Below are positions 31,819 to 41,014 of a stretch of DNA of 64,000 nt, in pieces. This DNA comes from Gp1-AA133 sp964641665 (lineage in GTDB: Bacteria > Acidobacteriota > Terriglobia > Terriglobales > Acidobacteriaceae). Below the pieces are notes generated by a model. That model worked only from the letters and a program-made list of their open reading frames with translations. It made no database searches and was not told where the DNA came from. The stretch's first letter is position 1. The number at the start of each line of letters is the position of its first letter. The stretch spans positions 90,542 to 154,541 of the forward strand of contig CAZXKO010000027.1 of NCBI GenBank assembly GCA_964641665.1. Reading direction: 5' to 3'. Position numbers and translations under genes: made by a program.

Positions 31819-33483
31819 CTAAGCCAAAGTTAGCACCAGCTTTGTGACCGAGGCGGGTGGGAATGTGTAAGTCAGAATGCGCCCTTTGACATCCAATGAG
31901 CGACTTTGCGGTACAACCACGGTTCGTTGCTCAAAGGTGTTGTGAGCGTGAATGTCGGAGTGCGTGAGCGTGGTCGCAGAGCCGGATTGCACGCTGGCGC
32001 TCCGTATTCCGATTTCGGTTTCACGCGGCGTGCTTACCGCCGGATTCACAACGGTGAGGACCACTTCCTTGCCGTGCAGCGAGGCCGACCCGCGGAGTCC
32101 CCAGAACGAAGCGGCCTTGCCATCGCGATCGTAGCTGATGCCAGGCGCCGAGAATATTGTGCGCAATCCCTGCCCGCCCTGATGCGCCGCGTACATGGAA
32201 AAAACGTGACCGACGGGGGTTACGCAGAACTTGTCTTCGTGAGCCAGGTACAGGCTGTTCAGACAATTGATCAACTGCGCGCACGCGGCCATCGTGACTT
32301 TCTCGGGATGACGATTGAAGGTGTCGAGCGTCATGCCGCTGAAGACGGCATCACGCAGGGTGGGCATCTGCTCGATCTGGTCGCCGGGGGTCGCCTCGCT
32401 GCCGGGACGGTACCAGGGACCCCACTCGTCTACCACCAGCTTTACCGAGTGCTCGGGGTCGAATTCCGCCATCACTTGCCAATGCCCGTTGATGAGGCCT
32501 TCCATGCGGTCGCCTTCGCGCAGCAGTTCGTACCAATCGACGGGATCGAACTTGAGTGCATCGCCTTTTCCTTTCTCCCAATCCTGAGTGGCGCCGCGAC
32601 TGAGATTCCACGCGTAATGATGGAGCGCTATGCCGTAGATCGAACGCAGTTGTTCTTTTCCCTTGCGGAGGATTTCCTCGAAGAACCCGTGCGTCCAACT
32701 CCAGCGGTCGCCATCGGGGCCGGAAGCAATGAAAGCGAGATCCCCCTTGAAATCCGGGACCCAGGTGGTGTAGCGGCGAAACTCCACCGCATATTCCTGG
32801 GGCGTAAAGTTGCCACCGCATCCCCAGGATTCGTTACCGACGCCCCAGTAGCGGACGTTATAAGGCTCGGGAGACCCTGCGGCGGCTCGTATGTCGGCGA
32901 GGGTTGTGCTGCCCACCGGAGAGTTGCAGTATTCGACCCAACGATAAAACTCCTGAGCGGAAAGACTGCGCACGTTGCCGGCGAGATAGGCCTCGGCGCC
33001 AATCAGCTTGCAGAAGCGTACGAACTCATCGGTTCCGAACTGGTTGGGGTCGTACTTGTGACTGGCAGGAGCAGGGGCGGTTTCCCCGAACGCCCAGAAG
33101 TTGGTGCGGCGCGGACGCTTGTCAGCGGGGCCGATGCCGTCTCTCCAGTCGTAGCTATCGGCAAAGCAGCCTCCGGGAAAGCGCACGACCGGAGGTTTGA
33201 TCTTGCGCATCTCGTCGACCAGTTCTTTGCGGATGCCTTTGATGTTGGGAACCTTGGAATTCTCGCCGACCCACATGCCGTCGTAGACCACACCGCTGAG
33301 ATTCTCGGTGAAGTGTCCGTAGATGTTGGGAGAGATCGTGCCGAGTGGTTCTGCAGGCAGCACCTCGATGCGAGAGTCGGCCCCTGTGGCATCGAAGGCG
33401 GCGGCCCACGGAGAATGCCGGGTGAGCAGGAGCCCTCCGGCTCCGATCAGACTATTCCGGAGCAATTCTCTGCGCTTGATCAT
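31819..33483 (-). CDS. GH51 alpha-L-arabinofuranosidase, exported
   Basis: A 554-residue protein with a Tat-like leader (KRRELLRNSLIGAGGLLLT). The catalytic barrel shows SPNIYGHFTENLSGVVYDG, VVRFPGGCFADSYDWRDGIG, GVGNESWGCGG (acid/base Glu218) and LVVDEWGPWYRPG (nucleophile Glu353), the family GH51 arrangement, and a C-terminal beta-sandwich follows. It releases L-arabinofuranose from arabinans or arabinogalactans outside the cytoplasm, feeding the adjacent arabinose operon. ATG 33483 has AAGGAGG 8 bp upstream and is preferred to the GTG at 33489. It is convergent with lacI, and a weak LacI-type operator lies 37 bp upstream of its start. Confidence 0.94.
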   Translation of the reverse strand: MIKRRELLRNSLIGAGGLLLTRHSPWAAAFDATGADSRIEVLPAEPLGTISPNIYGHFTENLSGVVYDGMWVGENSKVPNIKGIRKELVDEMRKIKPPVVRFPGGCFADSYDWRDGIGPADKRPRRTNFWAFGETAPAPASHKYDPNQFGTDEFVRFCKLIGAEAYLAGNVRSLSAQEFYRWVEYCNSPVGSTTLADIRAAAGSPEPYNVRYWGVGNESWGCGGNFTPQEYAVEFRRYTTWVPDFKGDLAFIASGPDGDRWSWTHGFFEEILRKGKEQLRSIYGIALHHYAWNLSRGATQDWEKGKGDALKFDPVDWYELLREGDRMEGLINGHWQVMAEFDPEHSVKLVVDEWGPWYRPGSEATPGDQIEQMPTLRDAVFSGMTLDTFNRHPEKVTMAACAQLINCLNSLYLAHEDKFCVTPVGHVFSMYAAHQGGQGLRTIFSAPGISYDRDGKAASFWGLRGSASLHGKEVVLTVVNPAVSTPRETEIGIRSASVQSGSATTLTHSDIHAHNTFEQRTVVVPQSRSLDVKGRILTYTFPPASVTKLVLTLA

Positions 33484-33931
33484 GGACACGGCCTCCTTGG
33501 GTGTTTAGCGAGGAGCAGTGTACACGTTTTCTGGATTGACAGTCCTGGAAGAGTGGGCAGCGCCTGGTGCGGCAAGCATTCGTGGGGAATCGCTCTCTAG
33601 CCTTGGCCGAGGAGCACTGTCACGATCCCCGACCCGAGCCCCCTCAGCAAATACAGAGTAGTCGTTACTCATGCCGAGTTCATCGTTTATCTGAAGGATC
33701 GCTTCGGCATATACTCGGGGCCCGAGAAAAAATACTTCAGCGCTTGAAGTTCCGAGATCTTCACATGGATCGTCGATCGGTGTGAAGACCACAGCGCTGG
33801 CATGGGCCGATGGACGTTTGGGCGTCGACACTGCTCTTGCCTCAGAAGTTGCCGGGGCCGCGAAGGGTACAAACTACATCGCAAGATGCTCGAGTTGCTG
33901 AGGAGATACTGAGCCGGAGGCTCAGCAGAAC
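33484..33931. other. Intergenic region between GH51 and thioredoxin genes
   Basis: About 450 bp without a supported gene. The plus strand has a short stretch ending near 33748 that reads AEFIVYLKDRFGIYSGPEKK before a stop and could be a decayed coding end, but no start or family is recognisable. A weak operator-like site is noted at 33520-33531. Confidence 0.4.
33520..33531. promoter_or_regulatory. Weak LacI-type operator candidate before GH51
   Basis: GTACACGTTTTC matches the araD operator GTAATCGTTTAC at 9 of 12 positions and keeps the central CG. It lies 37 bp upstream of the GH51 start codon. Confidence 0.3.
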
Positions 33932-35134
33932 ATGACCAAGGTTAACAAGGTCGCGATCGGCCGCAGGGCAGCTTTGGCAACGCGGACATTCTCTCTCGTC
34001 TGTATCTGGGTTCTCCCCATGCTGTTGTCATCAGGCTTGTTCGCCGACGAGAGTGGCCCCCCTGTGCTGGCGCTAGGCGCATCGGCGCCAGATTTTTGCC
34101 TGGTGGGAATCGACGGCGGAACGCACTGCCTGAAGGACTATGCCAAGGCTCCGATTCTAGTTGTGGCGTTCATCTGCAATCACTGCCCGACGTCGCAGTT
34201 GTACGAGAGCCGCCTGAAGCAGCTGGTAGCGGACTATCAGGATCGAGGGGTGGCGTTCGTTGCGATCCAGCCAAACGGTCCGAACGCGGTGCGGCTGGAC
34301 GAAATGGGGTACACCGACGTGGGCGACACGCTCGACGACATGAAGATACGAGCGGCCTACCGACACTTCAACTTTCCTTACTTATACGACGGCGACACGC
34401 AGAAGACGGCGCGAGCGTACGGCCCCTCGGCGACTCCACACGTGTTTATTTTTGATGCCGAGCGGAAGCTGCGGTACGAAGGACGGATCGACAACAATCC
34501 CCGCGAACCGCTGGTGACTCGGCGAGACGCGCGCGAAGCTCTTGATTCCCTGCTCACGGGCAAGCCCGTGGTGGTTGGGAAGACGCCATCGGTGGGGTGC
34601 TCGACCAAGTGGCTGTACAAGGAAGAGGGGCGCAAGCAGGAACTGTTGGAGATCGAGGGCCGCCCGGTGGACCTCAAGCCGGCGACCGAAGCCGACTTGA
34701 AAGCGCTGCGGCGTAACTCGACGGGAAAACTGCTGCTGGTGGATTTCTGGGCGACGTGGTGCGCTCCTTGCGTGACCGAATTTCCGAAGCTGGAAACGAT
34801 GTACCGGATGTACGGACATCGCGCATTCGACCTGGTGACGGTGAGCGTCAACTATCCGGACGAAAAATCGGGTGTGCTCACGGCGCTCGGAAGACAGCAC
34901 GCCACGAGCCCAAACCTCCTGTTGGGATCCACGGACATTTACTCGATGATGGCAGCGTTCGATCCGGAGTGGAATGCAGCTGTGCCCTACACCATGTTGA
35001 TCCGGCCGGGCGGAGACGTTGTCTACAAGAAGCAGGGCGAGATCGATGAACTGGAGGTCCGGCGGCTGATCATCGCGAACCTGCCCGACGATGACTACAT
35101 CGGGCACCAGGCGTATTGGAAAAGCGTGCCGTAG
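33932..35134 (+). CDS. Exported double thioredoxin-fold (redoxin) protein
   Basis: A 400-residue protein with a hydrophobic leader (about residues 18-38) and two thioredoxin-like domains. Domain 1 (about 45-205) is AhpC/TSA-like with FICNHCPTSQ (C82, C85), the motif of the 'thioredoxin family protein' group with a CNHCP centre. Domain 2 (about 250-390) is TlpA/ResA-like with DFWATWCAPCVTEFPKL (C277, C280). A linker contains another cysteine (VGCSTKW). It probably reduces or relays disulfides on the periplasmic side. ATG 33932 has no strong SD. It lies in the same direction as the following pectinase-type gene (48 bp apart). Confidence 0.85.
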   Translation: MTKVNKVAIGRRAALATRTFSLVCIWVLPMLLSSGLFADESGPPVLALGASAPDFCLVGIDGGTHCLKDYAKAPILVVAFICNHCPTSQLYESRLKQLVADYQDRGVAFVAIQPNGPNAVRLDEMGYTDVGDTLDDMKIRAAYRHFNFPYLYDGDTQKTARAYGPSATPHVFIFDAERKLRYEGRIDNNPREPLVTRRDAREALDSLLTGKPVVVGKTPSVGCSTKWLYKEEGRKQELLEIEGRPVDLKPATEADLKALRRNSTGKLLLVDFWATWCAPCVTEFPKLETMYRMYGHRAFDLVTVSVNYPDEKSGVLTALGRQHATSPNLLLGSTDIYSMMAAFDPEWNAAVPYTMLIRPGGDVVYKKQGEIDELEVRRLIIANLPDDDYIGHQAYWKSVP

Positions 35135-35182
35135 TCTGCCGTTTGCTAGAAATCGCAGTCGTGATCCACAAAGGAGAGACGC

Positions 35183-36916
35183 GTGCTCACAGGCGCACCC
35201 CGTCGTGAGGTGGTGGGACTGACTGTTCTGGCAATGCTGACCGCGGCCGCGGGACACGCTTCCGCCGGCCAGAATACCAACAGCCACGACAGGCATGCGC
35301 GAACGGCCTTCGACGTCAGGGACTATGGCGCTACCGGCGACGGGAAGACCCTGGACACCTCCGCGATAGCCAAGGCCATTCACGCGGCTTCAGGTGCAGG
35401 AGGCGGAACGGTGGTGTTTCCTCCCGGCGTGTACCTGACGGGAACGTTCGAACTGCTCAGCAACGTAACTCTCGAGGTGATGGCCGGGGCCGTGGTCGAG
35501 GGCAGTAAAGATGTGGCGGACTATGGCTCGACGGCAGAGTATGGCTTCGGCCACGTATACGGCGTCAACAGCACTGGGGAGGGCGACCGGGTGGGAATCA
35601 TCGTCGCTCGCAACGCCGAGAGCATAGCGATTGTCGGACAAGGCGTGATTGACGGCAGCGGGGACGACTTCTACGACTTCGCCAAGCCGCACTACGGGCT
35701 GGATTTCGATCCGCGTTACACGCGCCAGGGCGCCGACTTCCTGAAGTCGATGCTCGAGACCGCCGACGGGCCGGTCGAAACCAAGGCGAACGGACGTCCG
35801 GGGACGATGATTGTGTTCACACATTGCAAGAACATCGTCATTCGCGACGTGACCCTGCGTAACGCGCCGAACTGGACGCTGCACCTTGGCCACAGCGAGA
35901 AGGCTACGATCAGCGGCATCCACATCCTGAACAGCCTGTTGCTCCCGAACAACGACGGGGTCGACTGCATCGTGTGCCGCGACGTGCATGTTTCTGATTG
36001 CGAGATCCGCGCGGGCGACGACGATTTCGCATTTTTCGGAGCGGACGATGTGGGCGTCAGCAACTGTTCGCTGGTCTCGCACTCGTCGGGGATCCGGCTG
36101 GAGAACACGCGCTATGGCGTGTTCACCAACCTGACGATTCATTCCAACCGCGGCTTGGGAATCTACGAGCGTGAGGGGAGGACCGCCCATCTTGTCTTTT
36201 CCGATATCGCCATCGAGACGCAGCTGCTCACCGGGCACTGGTGGGGAAAGGCGGAAGCGATTTTCATTGCTGTGGGTCCGCCGCGAGGGACGAACAAAGC
36301 GGGAGAGGTGCGCGACGTGCAGTTCTCGAATATCGTGGGCGAGACCGAAAGCGGCATCGTGATGTACGGGGATGCGGGCTCGTGGATCCACGATGTGCAC
36401 CTGGACCACCTTTTCCTCACGATCCGGGCACCGCGACAGAAGGCGAGCGAACTTGCAGGCGGCAACTTCGACTTTCGCTGGACCGCGACCAGCTTGGCCA
36501 ATGCTGTCTTCAAGCACGACATTCCTGGAATCTACGGGCGTTACATCGACGGACTAACAATGCACGATGTGGCTTTGCGCTGGGGAGAGGGGCTTCCCGA
36601 GTATTTCTCCAACGGAATCGAGTGCGAGGACTTCCGCCACCTAGAGCTGGATGGATTCGAGGGCCGGCAAGCATCTATGTCGTTGCCAGCGCCGGCGATC
36701 GCATTGCGGCGGGGACAGGACGTGACAATCCGCGCCAGCAAGGCAGACCCGGGTACGTCGACGTTCCTATCCGTGTCGGATGTAAGCGGCGAAGGGTTGT
36801 TCGCATCGAATGATATGCGGTCTGCAAAGCGCGTGTTCGAAGGCGGAAAAAGCGGTTTCGCGCTTTTCGGAAACCTAATGCCCGCGAAGGATGCGGGGGC
36901 GCCGCCGAACCACTAG
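35183..36916 (+). CDS. Secreted GH28-like pectinase (polygalacturonase family)
   Basis: A 577-residue protein from GTG 35183, which is preceded by AAAGGAGAGACGC. A signal peptide (to about residue 28) precedes FDVRDYGATGDGKTLDTSAI, the opening strand of GH28/pectate-lyase-superfamily right-handed beta-helices. Further motifs: GGGTVVFPPGVYLTGT, NNDGVDCIVC (catalytic aspartate region of GH28) and IRAGDDDFAFF (the GDD/DD aspartates). It should hydrolyse galacturonan-type or related pectic backbones outside the cell. Substitution around the usual G-H-G / R-I-K motifs means the exact substrate is uncertain. Confidence 0.83.
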   Translation: MLTGAPRREVVGLTVLAMLTAAAGHASAGQNTNSHDRHARTAFDVRDYGATGDGKTLDTSAIAKAIHAASGAGGGTVVFPPGVYLTGTFELLSNVTLEVMAGAVVEGSKDVADYGSTAEYGFGHVYGVNSTGEGDRVGIIVARNAESIAIVGQGVIDGSGDDFYDFAKPHYGLDFDPRYTRQGADFLKSMLETADGPVETKANGRPGTMIVFTHCKNIVIRDVTLRNAPNWTLHLGHSEKATISGIHILNSLLLPNNDGVDCIVCRDVHVSDCEIRAGDDDFAFFGADDVGVSNCSLVSHSSGIRLENTRYGVFTNLTIHSNRGLGIYEREGRTAHLVFSDIAIETQLLTGHWWGKAEAIFIAVGPPRGTNKAGEVRDVQFSNIVGETESGIVMYGDAGSWIHDVHLDHLFLTIRAPRQKASELAGGNFDFRWTATSLANAVFKHDIPGIYGRYIDGLTMHDVALRWGEGLPEYFSNGIECEDFRHLELDGFEGRQASMSLPAPAIALRRGQDVTIRASKADPGTSTFLSVSDVSGEGLFASNDMRSAKRVFEGGKSGFALFGNLMPAKDAGAPPNH

Positions 36917-37110
36917 CCACAGGAAAGGATCATGATCCGAGAGCCACTGAGGGTGTGCACATGCACACAAGTTGGGAGTGCGCGAGTAGGGTCAGGAAGA
37001 GTGTTCAGCGGGTTTTGCGCCGGGTGGCGGTGCGCTTCGTTTTGCCAGGGAGCGGAATGGTCGCGCGAAGTCGGGGGCAGGGACCGCCCTCGCAACCGGC
37101 GGAATCAAGG
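36917..37110. other. Junction region with two palindromes
   Basis: A 194-bp stretch without a gene, between the GH28 gene and a 5'-truncated epimerase. It contains a perfect 12-bp palindrome GGATCATGATCC (36927-36938) and an inverted repeat GTGTGCA-CA-TGCACAC (36953-36968). It may be the scar of the deletion that removed most of the epimerase gene. Confidence 0.5.
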
Positions 37111-37401
37111 CTGAAGGAAAGGTGGGTGCAGATGGAAGGGCTGAATTCCCTGCTCCTGATGCATGAAGAGTACGGCAAGCAGAGGGACGTCTACTTCAAG
37201 GCTTTCCAGCCACAATGGCAGTTCATCCAGGCGTATCAGATCGACAGCGACTTTCACGGAGTGTACGAGATGGTCGGACCTGATGGGAAACCCGTAAATC
37301 CGGACAAAGGACAGATCTGGAAGGCTGCTTATCACGAGGGCCGGGAGCTACTGAACGTTTCCGAACGACTGCGGAGATTAGCCGGCGTGGAGGGCAGATG
37401 A
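37111..37401 (+). pseudogene. C-terminal remnant of an AGE-family sugar epimerase
   Basis: Only about 96 residues remain (LKERWVQMEGLNSLLLMHEEYG ... GPDGKPVNPDKGQIWKAAYHEGRELLNVSERLRRLAG). These match the C-terminal alpha/alpha-barrel helices of N-acylglucosamine 2-epimerase / cellobiose 2-epimerase / mannose isomerase proteins, normally about 400 residues long. The recognisable homology starts upstream of the only well-placed ATG (37132), so the gene has lost its 5' three-quarters. The reading frame is still open and its end overlaps the following esterase start by 4 bp (ATGA), which suggests an intact operon once existed. A short product could still be made, but catalysis is unlikely. Confidence 0.7.
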
Positions 37402-38453
37402 TCGCCCGTGGGCTGGTGCTGGTGATGATGATTCTGGCCACGATCTCCTGCGGGCATCCGCGAAGAAATTCCGCGAGGTTCGACGAGGATGGCACCGCGC
37501 GGATCACGAGAGTGATTCCAATGCCGTCCACGATAAGTCCGGAGGCGCAAACCTGGCTGGCGTCGCTGACGCAGAAGAAGTCGAGCGCTCACAACCTGGC
37601 AGAGATCCGTGCAGCGACCGACGAATGGCGCAGAAACGACTCTGCGGAGGCGCGGAAGCTGTACCCGGTGGAGATTGCCGAGACTAGCATCGCAGGCGTG
37701 CGAACTGATGTCATTCGACCGACCGGGATGCCGGAAGCGAACCGGAACCGCGTGCTGATCAACCTGCACGGCGGCGGATTCATTTCCGACTCAGGTTCGC
37801 TGATTGAAGGGGTTCCGATCGCGAGTCTGGCGAAGATAAAAGTCGTGTCGGTCTATTACAGGCTGGCTCCAGAGAACCCTTTTTCCGCTGCCGTGGACGA
37901 TGTGGTGGCGGTATACACAGAACTGCTGAAAACCTACCCGCCACAGAATATCGGCATATTCGGAACGTCGGCGGGAGCGATTCTGACCTGCGAGGCAACG
38001 GTGCGGCTGAAACAACTGGGGCTGCCACTGCCGGCGGCGTTGGGCATTTTCTCGGTACACACCGATTTCAGCCGTAGCAGCGACTCGCGGGCCTTCTTTA
38101 CGCTGGATGGACTTCCCGGAGATCTGGGCGTGCCCGATGCGAAACACGCGCCGCCGGATCAATATGCTGGGTCCACCGACCGGAGGGATCCCGTGCTGTC
38201 GCCGCTATTCGCTGATCTACACGGAATGCCCCCGAGCTTGCTCGTGACCAGCACACGAGATCTGCTGCTGAGTGATACCGCGATGTTCCACCGCGCGCTA
38301 CTGAGCGCAGGCAACGATGCTCAGCTTGTAGTTTTTGAGGCGCTGCCGCACGCTTTCTGGTATCACTTCCAGTTGCCGGAAACCAAAGAGGCGCTGGACC
38401 TGATGGCAAGGTTTTTCGACGAGAAAGTGGGCGCCGGAAAAACAAATCGCTAG
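37398..38453 (+). CDS. Exported alpha/beta-hydrolase (HSL-family esterase)
   Basis: A 351-residue protein with an N-terminal leader ending TISC (possible lipoprotein lipobox). The hormone-sensitive-lipase-like signature HGGGF (His124) provides the oxyanion hole. The nucleophile elbow GTSAG places Ser191, and SLLVTSTRDLLLSD and LPHAFWYH supply the likely Asp and His. It likely hydrolyses short-chain esters, for instance acetyl or feruloyl groups on pectin or xylan, given the neighbouring GH28. The start overlaps the AGE remnant by ATGA. Confidence 0.87.
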   Translation: MIARGLVLVMMILATISCGHPRRNSARFDEDGTARITRVIPMPSTISPEAQTWLASLTQKKSSAHNLAEIRAATDEWRRNDSAEARKLYPVEIAETSIAGVRTDVIRPTGMPEANRNRVLINLHGGGFISDSGSLIEGVPIASLAKIKVVSVYYRLAPENPFSAAVDDVVAVYTELLKTYPPQNIGIFGTSAGAILTCEATVRLKQLGLPLPAALGIFSVHTDFSRSSDSRAFFTLDGLPGDLGVPDAKHAPPDQYAGSTDRRDPVLSPLFADLHGMPPSLLVTSTRDLLLSDTAMFHRALLSAGNDAQLVVFEALPHAFWYHFQLPETKEALDLMARFFDEKVGAGKTNR

Positions 38454-38480
38454 AGAATCCAGCGCAGGGAGATTCTGACG

Positions 38481-39329
38481 ATGACAGCTACGCGCATCAC
38501 TCGACGTTCGTTTCTTGCAGTATCGACGACGTTGCCGTGGGCGATGTTGGCGCGAGCGTCGAGTTCGATTCCGGTAGGTCTCGAGCTGTACTCGGTTCGC
38601 GACGAGCTGAACCGTGATCCAGAGGGGACGGTGCGAGCGGTTGCCCAGATGGGGTATCAAGGAGTGGAGTTCTACGCCCCTTACTTCGACTGGACCGAGC
38701 AACAAACGAAACAGATGCGAAAGCTGCTGGACGATCTTGGCATCCGCTGTTTCTCCACGCACAACAATGAGGACTACTTGCATCCCGAGAATATTCAGAA
38801 GGCGCACGACCGGAACCTGATCCTTGGGAGCAAATACGTGGTGCAGGCAAGTTCGAAACCGCAAACCAGCCTCGACGGGTGGAAAACGGTAGCCGCTGGT
38901 TTGAATACCGCTGCCGAACAATTGGAGCCTGCCGGACTGAAGGCTGGATATCACAATCACCAGCCCGAGTTCACTCCGATCGAGGGCAAGCGTCCGATCG
39001 AGATTCTCGCCCAAGAAACGAGGCCGTCCGTCATGCTGCAACTAGACATCGGCACGTGTCTGGAGGCGGGCTCGGATCCAGTGGCATGGATTCGAGCGAA
39101 CCCCGGGCGCATCCGCTCCATGCATTGCAAGGACTGGTCACCCGATCCAGCAAAGGGATATTCCGTCTTGTTCGGGGAAGGAACGGCCGACTTTAAGAAC
39201 ATCTTCGCCGCCGGGGAAAACGTCGGGGGCGTGGAGTATTACCTAATCGAACAAGAGGGAAGCCGGTTCCCTGCCCTCGACACCGTGCACCGGTGTCTCG
39301 ACGCTTATCGAAAAATCCGTTCCGCTTGA
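38481..39329 (+). CDS. Exported sugar phosphate isomerase/epimerase-like TIM-barrel protein
   Basis: A 282-residue protein with a Tat-like leader (ITRRSFLAVSTTLPWAMLARA). The xylose-isomerase-like AP-endonuclease-2 fold (PF01261) is indicated by VGLELYSVRDELNRDPEGTV, GYQGVEFYAPY, FSTHNN, AGYHNHQPEF and MLQLDIGTC, with His, Glu and Asp as likely metal ligands. Members act on sugars such as keto-glycosides or inosose; the exported form is frequent in plant-biomass degraders. It lies in the same direction as the esterase, 27 bp downstream, so it is probably in an operon. The substrate is not predictable. Confidence 0.88.
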   Translation: MTATRITRRSFLAVSTTLPWAMLARASSSIPVGLELYSVRDELNRDPEGTVRAVAQMGYQGVEFYAPYFDWTEQQTKQMRKLLDDLGIRCFSTHNNEDYLHPENIQKAHDRNLILGSKYVVQASSKPQTSLDGWKTVAAGLNTAAEQLEPAGLKAGYHNHQPEFTPIEGKRPIEILAQETRPSVMLQLDIGTCLEAGSDPVAWIRANPGRIRSMHCKDWSPDPAKGYSVLFGEGTADFKNIFAAGENVGGVEYYLIEQEGSRFPALDTVHRCLDAYRKIRSA

Positions 39330-39377
39330 ATCATGGTTGAACATCGAGCATCTCACCGTAAACACGTGGAGGTTTTC

Positions 39378-40898
39378 GTGGACCGCAGGAACATGCGCTC
39401 GCGCTGGCACGTATTTCTCGCTCTTCCTTTGCTCATGGCTGTGCTCTCATCTCGCCTCTTTTGCGAGCAGGGCTCTTCCGCAGTCGGGATATTTGAGGGA
39501 CACCAGGACGTGGGGACCGTGTTGCATGCCGGCTCGACCGAATACGATGCGGCACACCACACCTACGCGCTTGCCGGCAGCGGCGAGAATATGTGGTTCA
39601 AAGCGGATGCGTTTCAGTTCGCGTGGAAGAAAGTCTCAGGGGACGTCAGCCTTGCAGCCACTATCGACTTTATCGGCAAGGGTGTGAACGAACATCGCAA
39701 GGCGGTGCTGATGATCCGTCAGAGCCTCGACGCCGACTCGGCCTACGCCGACATCGCGGTGCACGGAAGCGGGCTCACGTCGCTGCAGTATCGCGACGCG
39801 AAAGGTGAAACGACACACGAGATCCAGTCGAGCGTGTCGGGCCCGAAGACGGTACGGATTGAAAAACACGGTGAATATGTCTTCATGTCGATCGCGGGTG
39901 AGGGCGAAGAACTTCACATGGCAGGTGGATCAACCCGGGTGCCGCTCGAAGGCACCTACTACGTCGGGATCGGGGTCTGCTCGCACGACAAAGACATCGT
40001 CGAGAGAGCGGTGTTCTCGAACGTCGAGGTAGTAGCCGCACCGGCCGCGGCCAATGCCGCTACCAAGCTTTACAGCACGCTGGAAACCATCGCTATCGCG
40101 TCAACGGACCGCCGGGTAGTGTACGTGGCGCAGGGGCGCTTCGAAGCGCCGAACTGGACCCATGACGGAGCCATGCTGCTGTTCAATCGCGATGGCCGCA
40201 TCGAGCGCATTCCGCTAACGGGAGGCACGTCGGTCACCATGGACACGGGTTTCGCGACACGCTGCAACAATGACCACGGAATTTCGCCAGACTCGAAGTG
40301 GCTGGCAATCAGCGATCAATCGCAGGAGGACCACCGTTCCCTGGTCTACATTGTGCCCTTCGAAGGTGGAACGCCCAGGCGGACCACGCAGAAGTCACCT
40401 TCTTACTGGCACGGCTGGTCTCCAGATGGAAAGACGCTGGCCTTTGTGGGCGAGCGCAACGGAGACTTTGATATCTACACGATTCCAGCGGCGGGCGGCG
40501 AGGAAACGCGGCTCACCACGGCTAAGGGGCTGGACGACGGCCCTGAATACTCGCCGGATGGGACATATATCTACTTCAACTCCGAGCGCACTGGGCATAT
40601 GCAGATCTGGCGCATGAAAGCGGATGGGAGCGAGCAGGAACAAGTCACCGCGGACGACGACAACAACTGGTTTCCTCACATCTCGCCCGACGGGCAGTGG
40701 ATGGTCTTTCTGACCTATGACAAGAGCGTAGCCGGCCATCCCGAAAACAAGGATGTGATGTTGCGCTTGATGTCGCTGGGCGATCGCAAGATCACCGTGC
40801 TGGCGAAGTTGTTCGGGGGGCAAGGCACGATCAACGTACCCTCATGGTCGCCCGACAGCAAACGGCTAGCGTTCGTGAGTTACCAATTCGTTCCCTAG
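39378..40898 (+). CDS. Exported TolB-like PD40-repeat protein with N-terminal DUF1349-like domain
   Basis: A protein of about 506 residues with a signal peptide (FLALPLLMAVLSSRLFC). The first half (about residues 35-225) is a beta-sandwich of the DUF1349/concanavalin-like type (MWFKADAFQFAWKKVSGDVSLAATIDF; RKAVLMIRQSLDADSAYADI). The second half holds WD40-like PD40 beta-propeller repeats typical of TolB (SYWHGWSPDGKTLAFVGERNGDFDIYTI; EYSPDGTYIYFNSERTGHMQIWRMKADG; NWFPHISPDGQWMVFLTYD). I favour GTG 39378 with GGAGG five bases upstream; ATG 39393 is the alternative. It is probably a periplasmic glycan-associated protein with no visible catalytic site. It ends the operon after the isomerase. Confidence 0.85.
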   Translation: MDRRNMRSRWHVFLALPLLMAVLSSRLFCEQGSSAVGIFEGHQDVGTVLHAGSTEYDAAHHTYALAGSGENMWFKADAFQFAWKKVSGDVSLAATIDFIGKGVNEHRKAVLMIRQSLDADSAYADIAVHGSGLTSLQYRDAKGETTHEIQSSVSGPKTVRIEKHGEYVFMSIAGEGEELHMAGGSTRVPLEGTYYVGIGVCSHDKDIVERAVFSNVEVVAAPAAANAATKLYSTLETIAIASTDRRVVYVAQGRFEAPNWTHDGAMLLFNRDGRIERIPLTGGTSVTMDTGFATRCNNDHGISPDSKWLAISDQSQEDHRSLVYIVPFEGGTPRRTTQKSPSYWHGWSPDGKTLAFVGERNGDFDIYTIPAAGGEETRLTTAKGLDDGPEYSPDGTYIYFNSERTGHMQIWRMKADGSEQEQVTADDDNNWFPHISPDGQWMVFLTYDKSVAGHPENKDVMLRLMSLGDRKITVLAKLFGGQGTINVPSWSPDSKRLAFVSYQFVP

Positions 40899-41014
40899 TA
40901 GCGTCGGGATCGAGTCACATCCGGCAAACTGGTCATGTGCGCACTGCGGCACGATGGTTAGACTCGTAGCGCCCGGAGGAAGCCAGACGTAACTTCTCCT
41001 CTGGATGTCCTGCC

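Noticed and set aside
31906..33600. 564-codon plus-strand open frame opposite the GH51 gene
   Set aside because: GC-rich third positions of the GH51 gene create it; GH51 has clear catalytic motifs and an SD sequence, the frame has neither.
33505..33831. 108-codon minus-strand frame upstream of GH51
   Set aside because: It has no start signal, low-complexity composition and no recognisable domain.
35390..36517. 375-codon minus-strand open frame opposite the GH28 gene
   Set aside because: It is a shadow of the GH28 coding sequence without start signal or homology.
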